This document shows, in pieces, positions 1-7,984 of a stretch of 17,012 bases of DNA. The position numbers and the translations under genes were made by a program. How positions within the stretch are numbered: the first letter of the stretch is position 1; every line of letters starts with the position of its first letter. Below the pieces are notes generated by a model. That model did no database searches. It had not been told where the DNA came from and saw nothing but the letters and a program-made list of their open reading frames with translations. The DNA comes from Chromera velia (Eukaryota > Sar > Chromeraceae), in contig JAHBMJ010002566.1 in the NCBI GenBank assembly GCA_018398765.1, positions 1-17,012 on the forward strand. The letters run 5' to 3'.

Positions 1-415
1 CTTCCCAGATCCCCCCACCCTGCCGCACAGACCCTTCCCAGACCCCCCCAGCCTGCCGCAACGACCCTTCCCACCCTGCCGCACAGATCTCTGCGGGACG
101 CTTTCGACCCCAGGCACGAATCCTTGGGAAGCCCTTCCCAGATCCCCCCACCCTGCCGCACAGACCCTTCCCAGACCCCCCCAGCCTGCCGCAACGACCC
201 TTCCCACCCTGCCACACAGATCTCTGCTGGACGCTTTCGACCCCAGGCACGAATCTTTGGGAAGCCCTTTCCAGATCGCCCCACCCTGCCGCACAGACCC
301 TTCCCAGATCCCCCCACCCTGCCGCGCAGACCCTCTCCGCCCTGCCGCACACACCCTTTCCAGACCCACCCATTCTGCCGCACGGATCTTTGGCCCGCGC
401 ACGCAGACCCTCTCC
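1..415. repeat. CT-rich tandem repeat, unit 133 bases
   Basis: Two nearly identical units begin at about 1 and 134, and a third, shuffled partial unit runs from about 267 to 415. Each unit is built from shorter CCCTTCCCAGA and CCCTGCCGCAC blocks. The two full units differ at only a few bases, which suggests recent duplication. Several frames stay open across it, but the predicted peptides are only proline, arginine and serine runs, so I read it as noncoding sequence upstream of, or in an intron of, the following gene. Confidence 0.85.
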
Positions 416-522
416 AGCCTCCCCCAACAGATATGCTGCGGCCACTACCTTCCACCCACCGTGCATGCTCGTGATGCAGAACAGATCCATCCACTCATCT
501 TTTTTGGCTTTTCGGCTTGCAG

Positions 523-1157
523 GGTCCGCACCGGGCTCTGACTGGAAGCAAGGCGAGGCGTCGGAGCTGAAGGAAAGGGAAGGTCAACACCCCACAGCTT
601 CAAAATATCTTGTGATGTACTATATCTCTGCCCGTCTGTGTTGGTCGCTCGGATCGTCCGTCCTTTCCGTCTCTCCGTCGGTGTTCCCACCCCTCCGACG
701 GACCAATGCGTTCCTTCCAGATCGTCGCTCCCCGCCCTTTTGCCCGCATGGACTGGCTTCTTGACTGCCCGCCCTTTTCAGACCCATCCACTCTTGTCTG
801 GCCTTTCGGCTTGCAGGGTCCGTGCCGTGCTCTGAGTGGAAGCAAAGCGAAGCATCGGAGCTGAAGGAAAGGGAGGGTCAGCACCCCGCAGCTTCAAAAT
901 CTCTTGATGCACCATATGGGTTCTCCGTCTGTGTCGGTCGCTCGAACCGTTCGTCTTTTGCGTCTCTTCGTCGGTCTTCCCGCTCCTTAATTCGACAGGC
1001 TCCCGTTCGACTGCATTCCTCTCAAGGTCGTTTCCAGATCCCCACTCCGTGTACTTTGACCCAGTAACCCTTGTTCGACTTTTCCGCGCGCATGCAGGAC
1101 CCATGCCATTCTCGGAATGGAAGCAAGGCGAGGTCCCTGAGCTGAAGGAAAAAGAAG
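523..1157 (+). CDS. Three tandem copies of a 20-codon SEWKQ exon
   Basis: Exons 523-582, 817-876 and 1098-1157 are each exactly 60 bases, phase 1 at both ends. In the shared frame each reads S(D/E)WKQ(G/S)E followed by ELKE(R/K)EG, so they are charged, lysine- and glutamate-rich segments. The flanking introns are related too: the acceptor stretch ending GGCTTGCAG and the donor side GTCA(A/G)CACCC with CAGCTTC recur at offsets of 294 and 282 bases. The whole exon-plus-intron unit therefore duplicated in tandem. Because each exon is a multiple of three in matching phase, adding or skipping copies keeps the frame. Nothing suggests a biochemical role; such segments are often linkers or coiled-coil pieces. 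Confidence 0.65.
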
Positions 1158-4100
1158 GTCAGCACCCTCCAATTTTTTGGGGTATGCCCGAGCTGTTCTG
1201 CTCATGTGTATCGGGGATTCATTTTTCGTCGGGTGCACCCCTCTCCAGCACGCTGCCGTTTTCAGGCCCCCACGCACCTGTCGACTGGCCACCTTTTAGG
1301 CCTGCTTATCAGACCTTCAGCATTACGGCCATGCAGTTCAGATGCCTTTACTCCCACCCTGCCCGCAGATCTTCGGCAGCCCCGCCTTTTTTTTCCAAGG
1401 TCGAAACAGCAGCTGCCTTTTCCTCACTCGCACAAAAAACGAGACAGCAGTTTCTTGTGCGTTCTCTATGTGCAGGTGCGGGGGTCCGGCTGGGATGGAG
1501 CAAAGCTGAAGTGGGATGTAGAGCTGGAGAGGGGTGTAGAGCAATAGAGGGGTGTAGAGCAATAGAGGGATGTAGAGCTGGAGAGGGGTGTAGAGCGGGA
1601 GAGGGGTGTAGAGCGCAACTGGGGTGTACTCAGGATCTGGGGTCTCGAGGGATCCGGGATGTGAAGGTCAGCGGCGACTCTTTCTTTTTTCCCTGCGGTC
1701 CTTCTTGGTCTTGTGGGCACGAGAAGTGCAGAAGCACTAGAGTACGAAACGGTTCTTTAGCTTTTTGTTGCTAGTTCCTGTCGCTTCTCCCCGGTTTTTC
1801 CGCCGGTGGCTCTTCGTCTCCCGTCATTGCCGCACGAGAGCAGTAGACGCCCTCACGGTCTTTCGATGGAGCGTTGTCTCTGCAGGGGCCATGATGAGCC
1901 GTCGGAGCACTTGGGAGGCGACACCGCTCCACGGGAACGGGGAGGACTCAGCCTCCCAGCGAGGCGGTGTTTGCACAGGTAGGTCGGTCCTCCTGGGGTG
2001 TACTTCCGGCTGAGGAATGTCGCGTGGGCTGCAGTCAGAACACGAGGGACGGTAATTGTGGTGCTGTTGTGTGGACGAGAGAGACTTCGATACAGTCCGG
2101 GCGCATCTAGCGTCGAGCCGTGCACGCATGAGGCCTCCTTCGATCTCTTTTCTTTGCAGATGCAAAGATCCAGAGCGGAGGTGGCAAAGCGGAAGCTAAC
2201 GACGGGAACTTGAGAGGTCTGTCTTCGCGTTCTTGCCGCATAACCGCTTGTTCTTGGTACAGCCATGCAGTCGATGCGGGAATGTCTGTCTGGAATGCTG
2301 TCGCTGGCTTCCGCTTTTCTCGGTTTTTCTTTCTCCTGCGATGACTCGAAGCTCAGTCTTGTTTTCTGCGTCTGCCCCGTCTCGCTCAGGCGGCTTGGTG
2401 CACCTGCGAGGAGGACAGTCGGAGTCCAAGGAGCGCGTGAGGGTGCGGGTTTCCCTCCAACAGGACGACAGTACGTCGGCAGGTTTTTCTTCCTTCATTT
2501 TGCTTTTTTCAGCCTGGCCGAAAAAACGTGCGAAAAATGACGTAGAGTACACCCAGGCTCTTTAGCTTTGGCAGTCTGGCCGAGCAGACCCGCGATGGAA
2601 AACGAAAGAGAATAGAGCAGGGTTCTTCAGCTTCCAATCGCACAGATCTCTCGTATTGGGGCAGCTCTTCTGCGCTTTTCCCCCTCTGTAGGTCTCCACT
2701 CGTTTTCGCCCCGCCTCTCTCCGTCTGCTTTCATTCTTTCTGGCTGTCTCTGTGCTCATCCATGAGTTCAATTCCGCCCTTTTTTCCTGCAGTTGTCGGT
2801 AACTTCCGGGGAGCTCATGGCCGTCCTGGAGGTGGCGGTCCCGGGCGTGGGCTGTTCGGGGGTGCGGGGAGGTGGCGGAGAGGAGTCGAGCCTGCAAGGC
2901 CTCCACTGGGTACGTCGGTCAGCGGGTGTCTTTTGCGTCTTCCGTGCGCGCCCATTTCTTCCGGCGTGTCGAGACTCTCTCTTGCTCTTTGACTGTTGCT
3001 TTTGATGCTCCGGCGAGGTATCAGAGCTCGCAGAGATTCTTCTTCCTATCGGTGCTCCGTCCCTGTGCACGGTTGTTGCAGGCGGCTTGCAGGCGCGCCT
3101 CTGGAAAGGACAATTGGAGTGCAAGGGAGTGCGGGTCTCTCTCCAACAAGAAGATGACACGTCGGCAGGTTCGCTTTTCAGTTCGGTTTTTTCAGCATGA
3201 CCGATTGAATGCGCGAAAAAAGGTGCAGAGTACACCAAGGCTCTTTAGCTTTCGCAGTCTGGCCGAATTGACGCGCAAAAAAGGACGTGCCGTACACCAA
3301 GGTTCTTTAGCTTTGGCAGTCTCGCCGAGCAGACCCGCGATGCAAAACGAAAGAGAGTAAAGCAGGGTTCTTCAGCTTCCAATCGCACAGATCTCTGGTG
3401 TCGGGTCCCGCTCTTCTTCGCTTTTTCCTCTCTCCAGGTGTCTGCTCGTTTTTGCCCCGCCCCTCTCCGTCCGTTTGCGTTCTTTCTGGCTGTCTCCGTG
3501 CTCATGCCTTCTAACTGTCTCCTTGCCCTTCCGTGCGCCCGCAGTCGTCGGGAACCCCAGGGGATCGATGTCTCACAGCCCTCCTGAAGGTGGCGGTCCC
3601 GGCCGAAGGCATTCCGGGGGTGCCGGGGGGTGCTGGAGAGGAGTCAAGCCTGCAGGGGGTGCACAGGCCCTGGGACCAGGTACGTCGGTCAGCGGGTGTC
3701 CTTTGCGTCTTCCGCGTACGCGCTCCATTTCCGCCGACGTGTTGCATTCCGTCTCTCGTTCGCAGGTCTTGAGCAGCTTCTGGGTGGGCGTGATGGCTGT
3801 GACGCGCGCCTGGCATTGGAACTGCAGAACGCGGTGAGTCGGCGGCCTCCACCTCTTGTCTCCGCTGGGTCGTGCGCTGTCGCGTTGCACGCTGTGCTTC
3901 CTTCTCCTCTCTGCAGCACTTCCGCGACGCTGTGCGAGGACGCGAGACGTTCGGGGAGGGTGTGGACACCGGCGTTGCCGCAGGTCGGTTTTCCGTTGGT
4001 TCGGTCGGTTAACTGTAAGGTGCTTTCACCTTCGTGGGTCCGTCACACTTCGGTTTGAAGACTGCCACCCCCATTCGGAAGTGTCACGACCACCTCTCTG

Positions 4101-7100
4101 CCTTCCTGCCCGGCTCTCTCTCTTTTGTAGGCCGATGCTGTGTTTTCTGCCTGCATCGCCTCTCACGGTAAGAAGCTCCAGGCGAGAGCTGCGAGTCGGC
4201 TCTCTTTGGGTCCCCTGCCGGTTCTGCTGGCTCTGTTTTTCGTCAAGCCTCAGCGGCGCCTCTTCTAGCTGCGAGACAGCATGCGATTCTCTTCTTCGCC
4301 TGGCTTCTCTCACTTGACTGTCTCTTCCTCCTCTGGATCTCTCCATAGGTTCCGTGGACCGTCGCGAGAAGGCCTTCCGGCAGCCGAACATGGGGTCTAA
4401 GGCGTTCGCAGCCCTTCGAAAAGAGGTCAGTCAGCTGTCGACCGGTGCCGGCCCTCTCCTTCTCTGTGTGTGTCTGAGCCCCCGGCCTGTCCGTGTATCT
4501 ATATTCGCCCACTCTCCTCCGCTGCGTGCAGGCCCAGGCCCCTTCTGGCGTCCGTTTGAACATCTGCACGAGTGCCGCAGGTGGGTCTGCTTGCCAGCAG
4601 CACAAAGTGTGGTGCTTCCCCCCTTCTTCTTTTGATTCGCTGGTTCGAGCTCGTCGAGGCTGCAGTCATCTGCAGTCCCAGTGCGCAGCTCCGCTTGGCA
4701 GCTAGGAACGCACTCCCTCTCTCTAGCTAGGCTCGCACTTCTTCCCTGCATGTACGCACTCTCCTTCGGCAGGTGCGCACTTCTTCCTGGCAGGTGCGCA
4801 CTTCTTTTCGGCAGGTGCGCTCTTCTTCTTGGCAGATGTGTACTTCTTTTCGGCAGGTGCGCATTTCTTTCCGGCAGGTGCGCACTTCTTCTCTGCAGGT
4901 GCGCACTTCTTTTCGGCGGGTATATCATACCGTACATGTGCATTTTTCACTGTGCTCGATCTTGCAGTGCCGACAGCTTCATGCCCCCCGCGACTGCAGG
5001 TGCGGAAGATCTTCTTGCGGATTGGGGGGCTTTGGGTCGCTCTGGAGGCAGCCGAGGGCGCCTCGCGTTGGATCGGCGACGTTTCCCCACAAGAGGACCT
5101 GCACAGGGTACGTCAGCGTTCTCTCCTTCGGTGCGTGCGTTCTGCACACACTTGTGGGCTCTATCCGCATTCAGTCTCTCGTTTACCTGCCTGCAGGTCT
5201 CAAGCAACGTCTGGCTGGGCGTGATGGCTGCAAGCTGGACCTCAGATCGGAGATGGAGAAAGCGGTGAGTCAACGGTCTCTATCCCTTGTCCCTGCTGGA
5301 TCTTGCGCAGTCGCGTTTTTCACGCCGTGCTTCTGTCTCCTCTGTGCAGCACTTCCGCGACTGTGTGCGAGGAGGCGAGCCGTTTGAGAAGTGCCAGGGT
5401 GTGCACACCGGCGTTGTCGCAGGTCGGTCGGTTTTCCGCTTATTTGTGGGCTGTAGTCGAGACCGGTCCGCTTCTTTGCTGTTCTCATCATGTCTCGTTC
5501 CGTTCGCTCCTTCCCGCTCTTTGCCTGTCCATGGCCGTCTCCGTGCCCGGTTCCACCTGCATCTTGTCGTACTGAGTACATGGGTGCCTGTTGCAGAGTG
5601 GACGCTGTCGAATAAGACGAAGAACCGGCTTGCCCACACGTACTACGGGAACACTTCCGAGTGGAAGCAGAAAAAGGATGCCGTCATTGCCTCTTCCTTC
5701 TGCAAGGGCCCAGACAAGCTGCTCCTGCACCCCCTCGACCCGGTCCACTTTCAAGACTGGGACACCGGCGACGTGAGGACCGATACACAGAAGGAACGCA
5801 TGGTAGAGAACTTGCTTTTCATTGCCAAGCACCCTCTTCCTCAGGCACCGGCAACCATCTCCGGTCAGTCAGTCCAGGCTGTCTTTCCAAAGCTGACGTC
5901 TCCCTTTTCCCGTGTCACCTCCCCCCCCGAAATTTCTCCAGTATACATCAGTCACCGCCATCTCTTTAGATCGACTTCTTTTTTTGGCGTGCGTGCGTGC
6001 GTCACCGTCAGCTACCTCTGTGGCTGCGTTCCCGTGTGCGTGCGTGCGTGCGCGTGCCTGGTCGATTCGACGTGTCCAGCTCTACCCGATTGAAGTCCGC
6101 GTGCGAGTCGGGGTCGGTGCATCATGGATGGTCGCGGAAGTCAGCTAGACGGGAGCGGGCCGAACGAAAATTTCTCCAGCATGCTGTAGACTGACGTGCC
6201 GTGAGGGTGTCTGCGGGCCTTCCCCTTTTCTTCTTTGCCGAAACGAAAATTTCCCCAGCATACGTTTGGTGCCTCCAGATTGAAGTGCCGAGAGCTGTGT
6301 GTGATCGAATGGCTGTTGGTCCTACGGTGTTTGGTGCATGCTCGTTCACGTGTGTGCGTGGCTGAAGGTTGATTGCGTCGCTCCTCTTGGCTGGTTGGAC
6401 TGGATTGTCGTGCGTGTCTGGGTGGCTGAAGGTGGATTGCGTCCGTCTGGCTGGTCGGATTGTGTCTGGTGTGCTTGAAGATCGACTGCGGCCAAACGAA
6501 AATTTCTCCATGATACGTTCGAGATCTCCATTTCTTTAGCTTGACGAGAGCTGGGTGTGATCGAATGGCTGTTGGTCCGAGACCTCCGGGTGTTTGGTGC
6601 ATAGGCGTGTGTGTTCTGGTGATCGGACTGGATCTTCGTGTGTGTCTGGGTGGCTGAAGATTGATTGCGTCCGTGGTTTCTCTCTTCCGACACCTGGCTG
6701 GTCGGATTGGATCTCCGTGTGTGCAGGTGAGATTCCTCTCTTGGACGCATATGACTTCGACAAGTCCCTTCCAAGCGATGATTCCGAGGGGGACTGGAAA
6801 GCGATCAAATTGTTTTCAGCCTTGTTTCGGAATCACAGCGACGAAAAAAAGACACCATGGGCAAACGAGGAGGTTGAACCGGTTAGGCTTCAGAGGGAAC
6901 TCGCTGTCCTTGGAGCGTCACTGGCAGAGGTTGCAAAGTTGGGGGAGAGAGACACATTTTTGAGGAAAGTCGATGAAGGTGCGGCGTGCATGATCGTCTG
7001 GAGCTTGATCTCGCGGTTTGGGTGTGAGAAGGGGTTTAGGGCGCATTCGTTCTACACTCTGTATCCCCTGTCCAGTGCGGGTGCAGAGAACAAACCAGAT

Positions 7101-7757
7101 ATCGCATGGGCGCTGGATGGTGGAAAGGAGCCCGTGTTGATCTGCGAGGCTTCACCTGAAACTGACTTGCAGATTGGCTGGGAAGAGAGCATAACTGGAC
7201 GTTCCGTCACTACACGGCTGGGATCGCACAAGGATTCCGCCAAGATGCTTTCGATGCTACGAGGGCACTTCTGGCAGTTGGAAGACCCGCGTGCCGGAGG
7301 AAAAGAGCTCTTTGGGCTTCTTCTTTCAAAGACTGGGTTCGTTCCTTTGCGTGCATTCTTCGAGAAGACTGGCGATGATGGGAAAGGACACTGCAAAGGA
7401 CGCTGCAAGATTGAAGCTTATCCCGCCCGGCACGTTATCACTCCTGTCTGCACAGCTTGTCCCGATGGTGTCAAGCAGCTCTTGCAGTTCCTTTCGTTCG
7501 TTGCCAACAAACGAAAACCTGGAGAGGATCCCGCAACCAAGGCAGAAACCCGTCAGCCAGGGCGGTGCAGCGTTTATTCAAAAAAGTCAGGCAGTCAAAG
7601 TCGTTTTGAAGCAAAATCACTCCCAAGCGACGGGGGGCAAGGGCAAGCCAGTGCGTCTGGCGAAGACCAGGGGAAGGGAGGCCGTGGGGGAAGAAAAGCA
7701 GCAGGCGAGGCAGCTGAAGAGAAACGGATAGTGACAGAGGGGGGCCTTCAGAGCTAG
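523..7757 (+). CDS. Multi-exon modular gene, unknown function
   Basis: Exons that join in one consistent frame: 523-582, 817-876, 1098-1157, (1476- uncertain end), 1886-1978, 2160-2216, 2390-2482, 2793-2909, 3082-3168, 3545-3679, 3766-3833, 3917-3983, 4349-4425, 4532-4580, 5000-5107, 5197-5264, 5350-5422, 5597-5863, 6727-7757. Without the doubtful exon they sum to 2570 bases, about 855 codons plus a split first codon. Every junction is GT..AG. Phases are 1 throughout, except the 3766/3917, 4349/4532 and 5197/5350 pairs, which share an internal phase-0 junction. Conservation between duplicated exons, and the long last exon, fix the frame. The true start is unclear: it may lie left of the window, or be the in-frame ATG at 465, which reads into exon 523 without a stop. 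I do not recognise the family and assign no function; the last exon only hints at a nuclease-like fold. Confidence 0.65.
1476..1669 (+). CDS. Possible fourth exon copy with an 18-base repeat
   Basis: After a TGCAG acceptor at 1471-1475, the phase-1 frame reads GAGVRLGWSKAEVG. This aligns loosely with the SEWKQGE exons (W at the same place, AEV against GEA). It then enters six exact 18-base units, marked by TGTAGA at 1517, 1535, 1553, 1571, 1589 and 1607, which read as repeats of GCRAGE or GCRAIE. Only this frame stays open. The end is uncertain: GTGAAG|GTCAGC at 1669 would leave phase 0 and break the next junction. A T|GTAGAG donor inside any repeat unit would keep phase 1, for example ending the exon at 1517. 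Cysteine every six residues is odd if all units are translated. Confidence 0.35.
1886..1978 (+). CDS. Internal exon, 31 codons, unknown
   Basis: It is bounded by CTCTGCAG and by GTAGGTCGG, a good donor, in phase 1 at both ends and 93 bases long. The frame begins GAMMSRRSTWEATPL and is rich in serine, glycine and charged residues, with no recognisable domain. The frame is supported by consistent phase with both neighbours rather than by a duplicate copy. Confidence 0.5.
2160..2216 (+). CDS. Internal exon, 19 codons, unknown
   Basis: A strong pyrimidine tract ending TCTTTGCAG precedes it, and the donor is GAGAG|GTCTGT. It is 57 bases long, phase 1 at both ends. It reads DAKIQSGGGKAEANDGNLRG, a small glycine-rich hydrophilic segment. 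Phase compatibility with the exons at 1886 and 2390 is the main support. Confidence 0.5.
2390..2909 (+). CDS. Duplicated exon pair, first copy
   Basis: Exon 2390-2482 (31 codons) starts GGLVHLRGG and ends VRVSLQQDDSTSA. Exon 2793-2909 (39 codons) starts VVGNFRGAHG and is glycine- and arginine-rich (GGGGPGRG, GGAGRWRRG). Both are phase 1 to phase 1. A second copy of the pair, with its introns, lies at 3082-3679, and identity extends into the GTACGTCGGTCAGCGGGTGT donor region. In the second exon another frame (phase 0) also looks protein-like and is conserved between copies, reading ELMAVLEVAV near its start. I prefer the phase-1 frame because it alone connects to the following GL..GRDGC exon in the second copy. 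The first copy has no GRDGC/HFRD exons after it. Confidence 0.6.
3082..3679 (+). CDS. Duplicated exon pair, second copy
   Basis: Exon 3082-3168 (29 codons) reads GGLQARLWKGQLE at its start and VRVSLQQEDDTSA at its end. Exon 3545-3679 (45 codons) starts VVGNPRGSMS and carries GGGPGRR and GGAGGCWRGV. Both are phase 1 to phase 1 and clearly derive from the pair at 2390-2909. The copies keep the ends of the short exon best, while the glycine-rich exon differs by small in-frame indels (39 against 45 codons), as expected for a translated linker. The duplication period is about 690 to 770 bases because the intron here holds extra repeats. Confidence 0.6.
3766..3983 (+). CDS. GRDGC/HFRD exon pair, first copy
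   Basis: Exon 3766-3833 (phase 1 to 0) reads GLEQLLGGRDGCDARLALEL, then QNA. Exon 3917-3983 (phase 0 to 1) starts HFRDAVRGRETFG and ends GVDTGVAA. The same pair recurs at 5197-5422. Conserved positions across copies are GL.Q.L.GRDGC, the leucine/glutamate spacing, HFRD.VRG.E.F and TGV.A, so this is probably a folded module with an amphipathic helix rather than a linker. The residues do not match a family I know. The next exon that keeps the frame is at 4349. Confidence 0.7.
4349..4580 (+). CDS. Exon pair, possibly a diverged GRDGC/HFRD copy
   Basis: Exon 4349-4425 (phase 1 to 0) starts GSVDRREKAFRQPNMG and ends AFAALRKE. Exon 4532-4580 (phase 0 to 1) reads AQAPSGVRLNICTSAAG. The phase pattern equals that of the GRDGC/HFRD pairs on either side, and the last residues (SAAG against GVAAG) resemble those of the HFRD exon, so a diverged third copy is plausible, though sequence similarity is slight. 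Junctions are CCATAG, AAAGAG|GTCAGT, GTGCAG and CCGCAG|GTGGGT. Confidence 0.5.
4720..4925 (+). repeat. 21-base minisatellite of splice-acceptor-like units
   Basis: Ten units keep an exact 21-base period. The CAGGT (or variant) position falls at 4728, 4749, 4770, 4791, 4812, 4833, 4854, 4875, 4896 and 4917. The consensus is about GCGCACTTCTTTTCGGCAGGT, cut here by one base as GCGCACTTCTTTTCGGCAGG. Each unit has a pyrimidine stretch followed by CAG|GT, so it resembles a 3' splice site directly joined to a donor. It lies in the intron between exons ending 4580 and starting 5000. Because the period is seven codons, several frames on both strands stay open, giving simple repeats such as AGAHFFS or APAEKKC. 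Confidence 0.85.
5000..5422 (+). CDS. Third glycine-rich exon plus second GRDGC/HFRD pair
   Basis: Exon 5000-5107 (36 codons, phase 1 to 1) reads GAEDLLADWGALGRSGG and then SRGRLALDRR. It sits where the glycine-rich exon sits in the copy at 3545 and has the same GTACGTC donor. Exon 5197-5264 reads GLKQRLAGRDGCKLDL, then RSEMEKA. Exon 5350-5422 reads HFRDCVRGGEPFEKCQGV, then HTGVVA. The last two match the exons at 3766 and 3917 in position, phase and sequence. Intron starts are also alike (GTGAGTC after the GRDGC exon, GTCGGT after the HFRD exon). This is the best evidence that the gene grew by duplication of a three-exon block. Confidence 0.7.
5597..5863 (+). CDS. Conserved 89-codon exon (EWTLSNKTKN)
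   Basis: Phase 1 to phase 1, between GTTGCAG and CTCCG|GTCAGTC. The frame starts EWTLSNKTKNRLAHTYYGNT, goes on with SEWKQKKDAVIAS and KLLLHPLDPVHFQDWD, and ends near PLPQAPATIS. It is rich in aromatic and charged residues and is not low complexity. An inverted, decayed copy at 14420-14543 keeps TLSNKTKNRLAH and YYGNTS, independent support that this frame was once selected. It contains SEWKQ, as do the three small exons near the start; this may be chance. No known family is recognised. Confidence 0.75.
5864..6726 (+). repeat. 863-base intron filled with a dispersed repeat
   Basis: The intron between the last two exons holds four partial copies of one repeat, starting near 5929, 6165, 6241 and 6496. 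Each opens with CGAAAATTT(C)TCCAG. The fullest copies go on with CTCCATTTCTTTAGCTTGA, GTGATCGAATGGCTGTTGGT and GGTGGCTGAAG. TGCG microsatellite runs lie at about 5988-6055. Related copies lie outside this gene at about 8575, 13570 and 13785, so the repeat is dispersed and not specific to this intron. I see no open coding exon inside. Confidence 0.7.
6727..7757 (+). CDS. Last exon, weak PD-(D/E)XK-like pattern
   Basis: It begins after GTGTGCAG in phase 1 (GEIPLLDAYDFD, joining PATIS of the previous exon) and runs 343 codons to TAG at 7755-7757. Composition is that of a globular protein up to about exon residue 300, then changes to a Lys/Gly/Gln/Ser-rich tail. Around exon residues 123-143 it reads KPDIAWALDGGKEPVLICEA, with D at 7098 and E at 7146. 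A PD pair, a short hairpin and a hydrophobic strand ending in E is the layout of PD-(D/E)XK nuclease folds, but the expected lysine is serine (EAS), so catalysis is doubtful. A helix with HFWQL and a strand FGLLLSKTGFVPLRAFF follow, consistent with that fold. This is inference from pattern only. Confidence 0.75.
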
Positions 7758-7972
7758 CGTCGCACTGCGGGGAGTCACACGACGCGGCGCCTGATTCAGA
7801 GTTTCTGTCTTCCGAATCACCTCCCGATCGTTCGACAGAGACGTCTTGGCTCATGATGCAGAAGAAACGACGCCTTTTCACTTCTCATCCTTTCGACTCT
7901 AGAGTTGTCGTTGAGGTGGCTGACAGTGCCCAGGATCGCATTGACTTCTGGAAGTCTAAGGAGTCTAGATGA
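7718..7972 (+). CDS. Probable displaced C-terminal coding segment
   Basis: Frame 2 is open from just after a TGA at 7715 to TGA at 7970-7972, while the last-exon frame (frame 3) stops at 7757. The frame-2 peptide is protein-like: SHCGESHDAAPDSEFLSSES, then TETSWLMMQKKRRLF and finally VVVEVADSAQDRIDFWKSKE. It has no start codon context of its own. It is therefore best read as the continuation of the upstream gene after a frameshift, an assembly error, or a small missed intron. Acceptor-like CAG at 7698-7702 could serve, but no good donor is obvious. Confidence 0.4.
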   Translation, partial: RETDSDRGGPSELASHCGESHDAAPDSEFLSSESPPDRSTETSWLMMQKKRRLFTSHPFDSRVVVEVADSAQDRIDFWKSKESR

Positions 7973-7984
7973 AATGCAACTCGA

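Noticed and set aside
124-474. Proline-rich 116-codon frame
   Set aside because: It is translation of a CT-rich tandem repeat and has no splice or start support.
2793-2909. Phase-0 reading ELMAVLEVAV of the glycine-rich exon
   Set aside because: It looks protein-like and is kept in the copy at 3545, but it cannot join the GRDGC/HFRD exons or the last exons in frame. Kept only as an open question.
4723-4950. Minus-strand heptad repeat APAEKKC as a possible structural protein
   Set aside because: It is the antisense of the 21-base minisatellite in an intron; all frames are open because the period is a multiple of three.
523-7757. Calling the gene a Crinkler-type effector
   Set aside because: Only a weak nuclease-like pattern at the end fits. 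The N-terminal header of that family is not recognisable.
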